Assembly: GCA_963740525.1 (NCBI GenBank)
Contig: CAVUEG010000006.1
Location: 124,001 to 188,000, forward strand
Direction of reading: 5' to 3'
DNA length: 64,000 nucleotides
Source of the DNA: CAVUEG01 sp963740525
Lineage (GTDB): Bacteria > Actinomycetota > Actinomycetes > Propionibacteriales > Nocardioidaceae
The translations under genes were made by a program, and so were the position numbers. The notes under the pieces are model-generated. The model searched no databases and was not told where the DNA came from. It saw only the letters and a program-made list of their open reading frames with translations. Shown one piece after another: positions 27,821 through 35,190 of this stretch. Every line of letters begins with the position of its first letter. Position 1 is the first letter of the stretch.

Positions 27821-28470
27821 GGTGATTCCTTGCGGTGGGGGGTGTGGAGGTGGTCGGTGGTGTGGCCTGCCGAGTCGGAGGAGACCAGCGCGGGCGCATC
27901 GCCGTAGAGACCGTGCTTGGCGATGTACTGCACCACGCCGTCGGGCACGAGGTACCAGACCGGCTCCCCCTTGGCGACCCGTGCGCGGCAGTCGCTGGAC
28001 GAGATCGCCAGGGCCGGGATCTCCACCAGCGTCACGCGGTCGGTGGGGATGCCGGTCAGGGTCGAGGCATCCATGTCGTAGCCCGGCCTCGTGCAGCCCA
28101 CGAAATGCGCGAGGTCGAACAGCTCACCGGCGTCGCGCCAGGTGAAGATCTCCGCCAGCGCGTCCGCGCCGGTGATGAAGAACAGGTCCGCGTCGGGATG
28201 GGCGCGCCCCAGGTCCGCCAGCGTGTCGACGGTGTACGTCGGCCCGGCCCGGTCGATGTCGACCCGCGAGACCGCGAAGCGCGGGTTGGACGCAGTGGCG
28301 ATCACCGTCATCAGGTAGCGGTCCTCGGCGGGTGAGACCTCGCGGTCGGACTTCTGCCACGGCTTCCCGGTCGGGACGAACACGACCTCGTCCAGGTCGA
28401 ACCAGGCCTGCACCTCGCTCGCCGCGACCAGGTGGCCGTGGTGGATGGGGTCGAAGGTGCCGCCCATCAC
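27817..28470 (-). CDS. nadD: Nicotinate-nucleotide adenylyltransferase
   Basis: 217 aa from the GTG at 28470 (next codon ATG). It adenylates nicotinic acid mononucleotide in NAD synthesis. The nucleotidyltransferase motif GGTFDPIHHGHL and the ISSSDCRARVAKG signature (ISSTxIR region) are present. The start could be slightly further upstream, since the frame stays open (reading RRVGVMGGTFDP), but only CTG codons are available there. Its C-terminus has a short His/Thr-rich tail. Coupled to rsfS. Confidence 0.95.
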   Translation of the reverse strand: MMGGTFDPIHHGHLVAASEVQAWFDLDEVVFVPTGKPWQKSDREVSPAEDRYLMTVIATASNPRFAVSRVDIDRAGPTYTVDTLADLGRAHPDADLFFITGADALAEIFTWRDAGELFDLAHFVGCTRPGYDMDASTLTGIPTDRVTLVEIPALAISSSDCRARVAKGEPVWYLVPDGVVQYIAKHGLYGDAPALVSSDSAGHTTDHLHTPHRKESP

Positions 28471-28514
28471 CCCGACGCGACGGTTCCCGGGGCGTCCGTC
28501 CGGCTCGGTGGCGC

Positions 28515-28667
28515 TCAGGAGTGCTCGCGTCCCTTGCCGAAGGCGAGAAGGGCGACCAGCATCAGGGCCAGGATCGCGAAGGCGAGCCCACCCACGAGGT
28601 AGGGGGTGATCCCGGCGGAGCCACCGGCCTCGGTGGCCGCGAGCGTCGTCAGGGCAGTCAGCGTCAT
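28515..28667 (-). CDS. Short single-helix membrane protein
   Basis: 50 aa: a short N-terminus (MTLTALTTLAATEAGGSAG), one membrane helix of about 22 residues (YLVGGLAFAILALMLVALLAF) shown here only to mark the helix limits at roughly 23-43, and a basic end (GKGREHS). It starts at the ATG at 28667 after AAGG, and lies 44 bp before nadD on the same strand. Similar tiny membrane proteins sit beside nadD in other Actinobacteria as far as I recall. Function unknown. Confidence 0.6.
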   Translation of the reverse strand: MTLTALTTLAATEAGGSAGITPYLVGGLAFAILALMLVALLAFGKGREHS

Positions 28668-28712
28668 GGGGAGTACCTTACCGGGCACGGCACGGCTCTG
28701 GCCGCACAGCCC

Positions 28713-29174
28713 TCAGTGACCGATGACCAGCGAGACGCCGGCCAGCACGGCCCAGAACCTCAGCGTCCGCCCGACGAAGCCGGTGACCAGGAACACCACG
28801 AGGTTCATCCGCAGCGACCCGGCGAGCACGGCGATCACCGCGAACGGGGGGAAGCCCGAGGCCGCGGACACCAGCGTGATCAGACCGGCCATCACCGGCC
28901 GACCGTGGATCCGGGCGTGCCAGCGGACATAGCTTGCCGCCCACTTGGGCTGGGCCATCTTCTTGCGTAGCCAGGAGAGGTCGAGCGAACGTCGACCGGC
29001 GTAGAACCACACGGCCTTGCCGACCATCTGCCCGGCGCCGGCCAGGACCGCGAGCTCCAGGGCGGGGAGGTTGCTCGCCTCCGCGGCGACCACGGCCAGG
29101 TAGGCCTCGAGGTTGAGTACCGGGAGTAGTGCGGAGGCGATGGAGAACAGGAACGTGCTGAGCAGCAGCTTCAC
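28713..29174 (-). CDS. DedA/VTT-type small membrane protein
   Basis: 153 aa from a GTG at 29174 that overlaps the stop of the upstream phosphatidyltransferase (GTGA). Four or five hydrophobic segments. The pattern AGAGQMVGKAVWFYAGRR and SGFPPFAVIAVLAGSLRMNLVVFL resembles the YqaA/DedA-like VTT family of undecaprenyl- or lipid-transport scramblases. A longer reading upstream is an artefact. Coupling to a lipid synthase fits a lipid role. Confidence 0.75.
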   Translation of the reverse strand: MKLLLSTFLFSIASALLPVLNLEAYLAVVAAEASNLPALELAVLAGAGQMVGKAVWFYAGRRSLDLSWLRKKMAQPKWAASYVRWHARIHGRPVMAGLITLVSAASGFPPFAVIAVLAGSLRMNLVVFLVTGFVGRTLRFWAVLAGVSLVIGH

Positions 29175-29824
29175 GCGGGGAGGCTCCCGGCGGCCGGGAC
29201 CGAGGGGCCTCGGTCGTCCGGCACGGGCAGGCCGAGCTTCATCAGCCAGCCGAGGGACACGCACTTCAGCACGAGCAGCGCAGAGGCGATCAGCACCCCG
29301 AGCCAGGGCTGCCCGGTCACGAGCAGGATCACCGCGAAGATCGAGGAGTTGACCGCCTTCCCGGGCTTGGACCAGTTCCACAGCCAGATTCGGCGGTCGA
29401 TCACGTAGAAGTAGTTCGGGCTGCGGACGTTCCAGGCGAGAAACGCGATCGAGAGGAAGCAGTCGACCACCATGAACTCCGCCAGATAGATCAGCACGGG
29501 CAGGGCGTACTCGTGATGCAGCCAGGCGAGCCCGAAATAGAACGATGCGGCGCAGAACCGGTCGGACATGATGTCGAGTACGGCGCCGGTCCGGGTCTCG
29601 CAGCCGCGGATCCGGGCGACGAAGCCGTCGAGCATGTCGCCGAGCCAGTAGATGCCCAGCGAGACCACGAGCAGGGTCAGGCTCTCGAGGTGGATCGCGA
29701 CCCCCGCGACCGAGACCGCGGCGACGGTGCGGACGGCGGTGATCAGCGTGGCGGAGGTCCCGAGGCGCTCGGACGCAGGATCGGTCCAGACGTCGAGAGT
29801 CCCCACGTCAGCGGACGTGGCCAT
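29171..29824 (-). CDS. CDP-alcohol phosphatidyltransferase family protein
   Basis: 217 aa, about six membrane helices. The family signature D-x2-D-G-x2-A-R-x8-G-x3-D-x3-D is complete: GDMLDGFVARIRG, then GAVLDIMSDR. It transfers a phosphoryl-alcohol onto an acceptor alcohol (glycerol phosphate, inositol or similar) to build phospholipid headgroups. Which alcohol is used is not clear. The start overlaps the 3' end of proA by 17 bp, and it is coupled to the VTT protein downstream. Confidence 0.88.
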   Translation of the reverse strand: MATSADVGTLDVWTDPASERLGTSATLITAVRTVAAVSVAGVAIHLESLTLLVVSLGIYWLGDMLDGFVARIRGCETRTGAVLDIMSDRFCAASFYFGLAWLHHEYALPVLIYLAEFMVVDCFLSIAFLAWNVRSPNYFYVIDRRIWLWNWSKPGKAVNSSIFAVILLVTGQPWLGVLIASALLVLKCVSLGWLMKLGLPVPDDRGPSVPAAGSLPA

Positions 29825-31064
29825 CGCCGGTCACGACGTACTTGGTGGTGGTCATCTCGGTCAGTCCCATCGGTCCTCGTGCATGCAGTTTCTGGGTGGA
29901 GATGCCGATCTCGGCACCGAAGCCGAACTCGCCTCCGTCGGTGAAGCGCGTCGAGGCGTTGACCAGCACGGCAGCGGAGTCGACGGAGGCCACGAACCGA
30001 CGCGCCGCCGCCTGTGACTCGGTGACGATCGCGTCACTGTGGCCTGAGGAGAAGCGCCGCAGGTGCTCGAGGGCGCCATCGAGGTCGGCGACGACGGCGG
30101 CCGAGATGTCGAGTGAGAGGTACTCGGTCGCATAGTCCTCGTCCGTCGCCGGGACCACGCCGTCCAGCCTCTGGAACGCCTCGTCACCGTGGACGGTGAC
30201 CCCCGCCTCCTGCAGGCCGGTGACGACGAGCGGCAGGAACCGCTCCGCGACGTCCGCGTGGACCAGCAGGGACTCGGCGGCGTTGCACACCGAGGTGCGA
30301 TGGGTCTTGGCGTTGAGCACGATCGCGAGGGCCTTGTCGAGGTCCGCGTCCGCGTCGACGTACACGTGGCAGTTGCCGACGCCGGTCTCGATCACCGGCA
30401 CCGTGGACTCGGCGACGACCGACTGGATCAGGCCGGCGCCGCCACGGGGGATCAGCAGGTCGACGAGCCCCCGAGCCCGCATCAGGGCCACCGACGACTC
30501 ACGGCTGTCTCCCGGCACGAGCTGGACCACGTCCTCGGGGAGCCCGGTCTTCGCCACAGCGGATCGCAGCGCCTGCACGATCGCCGAGTTGGAGTGGGCT
30601 GCGCTGGACGAGCCGCGCAGGAGCACGGCGTTCCCGCTCTTCAGGCAGATGCCCGCCGCGTCGGCGGTGACGTTCGGACGTGCCTCGTAGATGATCCCGA
30701 CCACCCCGAACGGCACGCGCACCTGCCTGAGCTCGAGCCCGTTGGCCAGGGTCGAGCCGCGGACCACCTCACCGACCGGGTCCGGGAGTCCGGCGACCTG
30801 GCGCAGCCCCGCGGCCATCTGGTCGACCCGGTCGTCGTCGAGACGCAGTCGGTCGAGCAGGTGCGCCGGGGTCCCGGATGCCGCCGCGGTCTCCAGGTCT
30901 GACGAATTGGCCTCGAGCAGTGCGCGCCGGTGCTCATGGGCGAGCGCGTCAGCCATCGCCAGCAGGGCGTCGTCCTTCAGGGCGCGCGTCGCCAGGGCCA
31001 GGGTCTGCGCGGCCTTCCTGGCGCGGCCAGCGGCCTCCGCCACCGCGGCAGTGACGTCAGTCAT
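29808..31064 (-). CDS. proA: Gamma-glutamyl phosphate reductase
   Basis: 418 aa from the ATG at 31064 (MTDVTAAVAEAAGRARK). It reduces gamma-glutamyl phosphate to glutamate semialdehyde in proline synthesis, with NADPH. The aldehyde-dehydrogenase fold is seen in VPFGVVGIIYEARPNVTADA and the catalytic-Cys segment TSVCNAAESLLVH; GVGNCHVYVDADAD is the ProA signature. Second step after ProB, whose gene lies 480 bp upstream beyond one small gene. Convergent neighbours are none; the whole block runs on the minus strand. Confidence 0.97.
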   Translation of the reverse strand: MTDVTAAVAEAAGRARKAAQTLALATRALKDDALLAMADALAHEHRRALLEANSSDLETAAASGTPAHLLDRLRLDDDRVDQMAAGLRQVAGLPDPVGEVVRGSTLANGLELRQVRVPFGVVGIIYEARPNVTADAAGICLKSGNAVLLRGSSSAAHSNSAIVQALRSAVAKTGLPEDVVQLVPGDSRESSVALMRARGLVDLLIPRGGAGLIQSVVAESTVPVIETGVGNCHVYVDADADLDKALAIVLNAKTHRTSVCNAAESLLVHADVAERFLPLVVTGLQEAGVTVHGDEAFQRLDGVVPATDEDYATEYLSLDISAAVVADLDGALEHLRRFSSGHSDAIVTESQAAARRFVASVDSAAVLVNASTRFTDGGEFGFGAEIGISTQKLHARGPMGLTEMTTTKYVVTGDGHVR

Positions 31065-31085
31065 GTGCCCAGCGTAACGGCGCAC

Positions 31086-31436
31086 TCAGAAGGGAATGGG
31101 GGTGACCTCGTTGAGGCCGAGCGTCCCGGCGTACCCCTGGCCGCGCGAAGCGATCATGCTTCGCTCCATCACCTCGAGGCCGACGACCTCCCAGTCGGGC
31201 AGGTCGGCCGACTCGCGGTACTCCTGCCAGCAGCGCAGCGCGAGCGACGAGGCATCCAGGAGCGTCTCGCCTTCCTCCCAGAACTGGATCTCGGCACGGT
31301 CGCGCCCGAACTTCATCGAGTGCAGGTACGGACGCTGCTCGTTGAGGCGGCGGAGTGCCTCACGCACCTCGAACGGGCTCGTCGCAGCTCCGGACAGGGT
31401 CACGGTGACGTGCCAAAGCCTCGTCGGCTGGCTCAA
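31086..31436 (-). CDS. Conserved actinobacterial protein of unknown function
   Basis: 116 aa, starting at TTG (31436) with GAGG 6 nt upstream. No known motif; an alpha/beta pattern with WHVTVTLSGAATSPFEV, then a RPYLHSMKFGRDRAEIQFWEEGE segment. It sits between proB and proA on the same strand, 21 bp before proA. Cotranscription with proline synthesis is likely, but a functional link is not established. Confidence 0.7.
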   Translation of the reverse strand: MSQPTRLWHVTVTLSGAATSPFEVREALRRLNEQRPYLHSMKFGRDRAEIQFWEEGETLLDASSLALRCWQEYRESADLPDWEVVGLEVMERSMIASRGQGYAGTLGLNEVTPIPF

Positions 31437-31544
31437 TTCACACCTCTTCTTGACGCGGGTGTCCGCGATCGGCTGTTGTCGATAGTAGGCAACCCGAGCG
31501 CGATCCCGCGCGAGAACGGGGAACCCTTTACCCCGACCTCGGGT

Positions 31545-32666
31545 TCACAACAGGACCAGGTCGTCGCGGTGGACGACCTCCCGCTCGTACGCCGCCCCCA
31601 GCTCGCGAGCCAGGTCGTGCGTGGACCGTCCGACCAGGGCCGGGAGCTCGTCGGAGTCGTAGTTGACCAGGCCACGGGCCACCGTCTCGCCGTCCGGCCC
31701 GACCAGGTCGACCGGGTCGCCCGCGCTGAACGTGCCGGCCACGGTCGTGATGCCCGCCGGGAGCAGTGACGCCCGGCCCGCGGTGAGCGCCCGGACGGCT
31801 CCCTCGTCGATTCCGAGCCGTCCCCTCCCCTCGGTGGCGTGAGCCAGCCAGAGCAGGCGCGTCGGACGACGCCGACCGGTCGCATGGAACATCGTTCCCA
31901 CCGCCTCGCCCCGCAGCGCCGACTCCGCCCGGGCCGCGGACGTGAGCAGCACGGGGATCCCGGCACCGGTCGCGATCCGCGCGGCCTCGAGCTTGGAGGT
32001 CATCCCTCCGCTCCCGAGGCCGGAGCCTCCGCTGCGGGCCGTGTCCACGGCGGCGAGGTCGCTCTGCGAGGTCACCTCCCCGATCAGGGTCGTCCCCGGC
32101 TGGCTGGGATGGCCGTCGTAGAGGCCGTCGACGTCGGAGAGGAGGACCAGCAGGTCCGCGTGGACCAGGTGCGCCACGAGGGCGGCGAGCCGGTCGTTGT
32201 CGCCGAAACGGATCTCAGTGGTGGCCACGGTGTCGTTCTCGTTGACGACCGGGACGACGCCGAGCTCGAGAAGCCGCGCGAACGTGCGGTAGGCGTTGCG
32301 GTAGTGCCCACGACGGGTCACGTCGTCGAGCGTGAGAAGCACCTGACCCGTGGTCAGCCCGTGGCGGGCGAACTCCTCGGTGTAACGGTGCACGAGATGT
32401 CCCTGCCCCACCGAGGCCGCGGCCTGCTGGGTGGCGAGGTCACGCGGCCGGCGCTTCAGGGCCAGCGGAGCCATCCCGGCAGCGATCGCTCCGGAGGAGA
32501 CCAGCACCAGCTCTGCCCCGCGGGCGCGTACGCCGGCGAGCACGTCGACCAGCGTCCGCACGCGCTCCGGGTCGATCCCACCTTCGGCGGTGGTCAGCGA
32601 GGTCGAGCCGACCTTGACGACGACCCGGGAGGCCGCCGACACCGCGGCCGCGCGCGCCGGGCTCAC
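31545..32666 (-). CDS. proB: Glutamate 5-kinase with PUA domain
   Basis: 373 aa from a GTG at 32666 overlapping the obgE stop (GTGA). It phosphorylates glutamate for proline synthesis. The amino-acid kinase fold (VVVKVGSTSLT, LVSSGAIAAGM, VPVVNENDTVAT, SDVDGLYDGHPS) is followed by a C-terminal PUA domain from about residue 275. The GGSGLGSGGMTSKLEAARIA loop is the usual nucleotide/substrate site. Proline feedback inhibition is typical of the family and cannot be judged here. Confidence 0.96.
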   Translation of the reverse strand: MSPARAAAVSAASRVVVKVGSTSLTTAEGGIDPERVRTLVDVLAGVRARGAELVLVSSGAIAAGMAPLALKRRPRDLATQQAAASVGQGHLVHRYTEEFARHGLTTGQVLLTLDDVTRRGHYRNAYRTFARLLELGVVPVVNENDTVATTEIRFGDNDRLAALVAHLVHADLLVLLSDVDGLYDGHPSQPGTTLIGEVTSQSDLAAVDTARSGGSGLGSGGMTSKLEAARIATGAGIPVLLTSAARAESALRGEAVGTMFHATGRRRPTRLLWLAHATEGRGRLGIDEGAVRALTAGRASLLPAGITTVAGTFSAGDPVDLVGPDGETVARGLVNYDSDELPALVGRSTHDLARELGAAYEREVVHRDDLVLL

Positions 32667-34198
32667 TCCGGATCTGCCCCGTCGTCGTCCTCGTCCCAGC
32701 CCCAGTCGCCCTCGACCGGAGCGGCCGCATCGACGGTCTCGCCGGCATCGAGGCGTCGGGCGACGTCGGCGCGGAACTCGCCCTCGCCGCGCGTCTCGAG
32801 TGCCTCCTCGATCGCCCGGCGACGACCGGCTGCGGGCCGGTCCTCTGCGAACCGGTGGTCCTCGCCGCGGCGGCCGAGCATCTCGACCCCGGCGTCGAGC
32901 CCGGGCTTGAAGTCGAAGACGACGGCGTTCTCGATGTCCCCGATCAGCACCGGGTCGCCCTCCTGCGCCCCGAGCGCGACCAGCTTGGTCTCCACCCCGA
33001 GGCGATTGAGCCGGTCGGCGAGGAAGCCGACGGCCTCGTCGTTGGAGAAGTCGGTCTGGCGGACCCAGCGCTCGGGCTTCTCGCCGCGCACCCGCCAACC
33101 CTCGCCGGTCTCGCGGATCGTGAACTCCTCGCCGCCGGAGGTGACCGGTGGACGCAGCACGATGCGGGTGGCCTCGACCTCGGGCTGCGCTCGGCGGCTC
33201 GCGGAGACGATCTCCGCCATGGCGAACGAGAGCTCCCGCAGGCCCTCGTGACTGGCGGCGCTGACCGGGATCACCTTGAGGCCGCGGGCGAGCAGGTCGT
33301 CCATGACGATGTCGGACAGGTCGCGGCCGTCGGGCACGTCGATCTTGTTCAGGGCGATCAGCCGGGGACGGTCCTCGAGGCCGCCGTACCGCTGGAGCTC
33401 GGCCTCGATGATGTCGAGGTCCGAGACGGGGTCCCGGCCGGGCTCCATCGTGGCGGTGTCGATGACGTGGACCAGCGCGGCGCAGCGCTCGATGTGACGC
33501 AGGAAGTCGTGGCCGAGGCCGCGCCCTTCGCTGGCGCCTTCGATGAGTCCGGGAACGTCGGCGACGGTGAAGGTGGTCTCCCCCGCGGTGACGACGCCGA
33601 GGTTCGGGACCAGCGTGGTGAACGGGTAGTCGGCGATCTTCGGGCGCGCCCTGCTCATGGCGGCGATCAGGCTGGACTTGCCGGCGCTGGGGAAGCCCAC
33701 CAGTCCGATGTCAGCGACCACCTTGAGCTCGAGGGTGATCTCGCAGTCGCCGCCCGGTTCGCCGAGGAGCGCGAACCCGGGCGCCTTGCGCTTGCTGGAG
33801 GCGAGGGCTGCGTTGCCGAGCCCACCGCGCCCACCTTGGGCCACCACCAGCTCCGTGCCAGGACCGACCAGGTCCGCCAGCACGTTCCCCTGACCGTCCG
33901 TGACGACCGTGCCCTCGGGCACCGGCAGCACCAGGTCACTTCCGTGACCGCCGTTGCGGTGGCCACCGGCACCGTGGCCACCGTGCTCTGCCTTGCGGTG
34001 GGAGATGTGGTGGTAGTCGACGAGCGTGGTGACGCTGGGGTCGACCCGGAGGATCACCGAACCACCGGGGCCGCCGTTGCCGCCGTCGGGACCGCCCAGG
34101 GGGCGGAACTTCTCACGGTGCACCGAGGCGACGCCGTTGCCGCCGCGGCCGGCGCTGACGTGCAGCACGACCTGGTCGACGAACGTGGGGACGGCCAT
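32663..34198 (-). CDS. obgE: GTPase Obg/CgtA
   Basis: 511 aa. Glycine-rich Obg fold at 1-155 (GRGGNGVASVHREKF, GGPDGGNGGPGG), a GTPase domain with G1 GFPSAGKSS, G3 DVPGLIEGA and G4 NKID, then an OCT domain (about 350-430) and a charged C-terminal tail rich in Asp and Arg (ending EDDDGADPE). It acts in late 50S assembly and stress/ppGpp control. It lies 168 bp after rpmA, in an L21-L27-Obg-proB order conserved in many bacteria. Confidence 0.97.
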   Translation of the reverse strand: MAVPTFVDQVVLHVSAGRGGNGVASVHREKFRPLGGPDGGNGGPGGSVILRVDPSVTTLVDYHHISHRKAEHGGHGAGGHRNGGHGSDLVLPVPEGTVVTDGQGNVLADLVGPGTELVVAQGGRGGLGNAALASSKRKAPGFALLGEPGGDCEITLELKVVADIGLVGFPSAGKSSLIAAMSRARPKIADYPFTTLVPNLGVVTAGETTFTVADVPGLIEGASEGRGLGHDFLRHIERCAALVHVIDTATMEPGRDPVSDLDIIEAELQRYGGLEDRPRLIALNKIDVPDGRDLSDIVMDDLLARGLKVIPVSAASHEGLRELSFAMAEIVSASRRAQPEVEATRIVLRPPVTSGGEEFTIRETGEGWRVRGEKPERWVRQTDFSNDEAVGFLADRLNRLGVETKLVALGAQEGDPVLIGDIENAVVFDFKPGLDAGVEMLGRRGEDHRFAEDRPAAGRRRAIEEALETRGEGEFRADVARRLDAGETVDAAAPVEGDWGWDEDDDGADPE

Positions 34199-34240
34199 CG
34201 GGCTCTCCTCGTGGACTTTCGTGCGTAGGGGTGGTCTGGC

Positions 34241-34280
34241 GTGGTGCTGGTCGGTGCTGGTCGGTGCTGGTCGGTGCTGG
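34241..34280. repeat. Tandem decamer repeat in the rpmA-obgE gap
   Basis: TCGGTGCTGG is repeated at 34251, 34261 and 34271, and a degenerate copy (GTGGTGCTGG) precedes it at 34241. It lies on the plus-strand reading of the spacer, between the rpmA terminator and obgE start. Confidence 0.9.
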
Positions 34281-34288
34281 GTCGGGCC

Positions 34289-34329
34289 AAAAGCGAAGGG
34301 ACGCCCTGCTTGTCAGCAGAGCGCCCCTT
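34289..34329 (-). terminator. Terminator or attenuator after rpmA
   Basis: On the minus strand, AAGGGGCGCTCTGCT (34315-34329) pairs with AGCAGGGCGTCCCTT (34296-34310) around a 4-nt loop, followed by CGCTTTT. It lies 38 bp after the rpmA stop and 91 bp before obgE, so it separates the ribosomal-protein pair from obgE with partial read-through likely. Confidence 0.8.
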
Positions 34330-34366
34330 GGTGGCTGTGGTCAACCGGTCGTGCAGGAGTCCTTGC

Positions 34367-34624
34367 TCAGAGCTCCGACGGGACGATGTTGACGACCCGG
34401 CGACCGCGCTTGGTGCCGAACTCGACGTTGCCGCCGACCAGGGCGAACAGCGTGTCGTCGCCGCCGCGGCCCACGCCCGCACCGGGGTGGAAGTGCGTCC
34501 CGCGCTGACGGACGATGATCTCGCCGGCGTTGACCAGCTGACCGCCGTACCGCTTCACGCCGAGGCGCTGGGAATTGGAGTCCCGACCGTTCTTGGTCGA
34601 AGCTGCACCCTTTTTGTGTGCCAT
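34367..34624 (-). CDS. rpmA: 50S ribosomal protein L27
   Basis: 85 aa, complete, starting MAHKKGAASTKNGRDS with no cleavable leader. L27 sits beside the peptidyl-transferase centre. The GRDSNSQRLGVKRYGGQ motif is diagnostic. Cotranscribed with rplU 64 bp upstream. Confidence 0.98.
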   Translation of the reverse strand: MAHKKGAASTKNGRDSNSQRLGVKRYGGQLVNAGEIIVRQRGTHFHPGAGVGRGGDDTLFALVGGNVEFGTKRGRRVVNIVPSEL

Positions 34625-34688
34625 GAGTTCAGTCCTTGGTTCTCGTAAGAGGTGAGCGCCCGGTCAGGTGTGCTGACTGGCGGGCTGA

Positions 34689-34997
34689 CTACTGGGAGAT
34701 GTCAGTGACCTTGACCTGGGTGTACTTCTGACGGTGACCCTGGCGCTTCTTGTAGCCGGTCTTGTTCTTGTACTTCTGGATCACGATCTTCGGGCCCTTC
34801 GTGGCACCCAGAACCTCGACCGTCACGCTGGCCTTGGTCAGCGTGGCTGCGTCGGAGGTGACACTTTCGCCGTCCACGAGCAGGACCACGGGAAGCTTGA
34901 CGGAGTCACCGACCTGCTGGGCAACCTTGTCGATCTCGATGACGTCGCCGACAGCTACCTTCTGCTGCTGGCCGCCACTCTTGACGATCGCGTACAC
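34689..34997 (-). CDS. rplU: 50S ribosomal protein L21
   Basis: 102 aa, starting MYAIVKSGGQQQKVAVGD and ending with the family C-terminus (GYKKRQGHRQKYTQVKV). It binds 23S rRNA. First gene of the rplU-rpmA operon, read from a near-consensus promoter with a leader of about 125 nt that carries an inverted repeat. Confidence 0.98.
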   Translation of the reverse strand: MYAIVKSGGQQQKVAVGDVIEIDKVAQQVGDSVKLPVVLLVDGESVTSDAATLTKASVTVEVLGATKGPKIVIQKYKNKTGYKKRQGHRQKYTQVKVTDISQ

Positions 34998-35047
34998 CGC
35001 GGACTCACTCTCTTCGTCGGACTACTAAGTTCTGCTCCGGTGCGGAG

Positions 35048-35079
35048 CCGCCATGCCTCGACACCCCGGAAGGTGGCGG
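35048..35079 (-). promoter_or_regulatory. Inverted repeat in the rplU leader
   Basis: CCGCCA (35048-35053) and TGGCGG (35074-35079) could form a stem in the transcribed leader, between the promoter and the rplU start. Ribosomal-protein leaders for L21 exist in other phyla; whether this one binds L21 is unknown. Confidence 0.35.
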
Positions 35080-35128
35080 TGAGTGCGGCTCGCACACAGA
35101 AATGGCGCGCTCGGCACGCCGAGGATCA

Positions 35129-35157
35129 AGTCTACGCACCCGGACCGGGGCGGTCAA
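35129..35157 (-). promoter_or_regulatory. Strong promoter of the rplU-rpmA operon
   Basis: Minus strand: TTGACC (35152-35157), 17-bp spacer, TAGACT (35129-35134), the best match to a housekeeping promoter in the window. Confidence 0.75.
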
Positions 35158-35190
35158 AACGGGCCGGAATGGCCGTCTCTCCCGCTCCTT

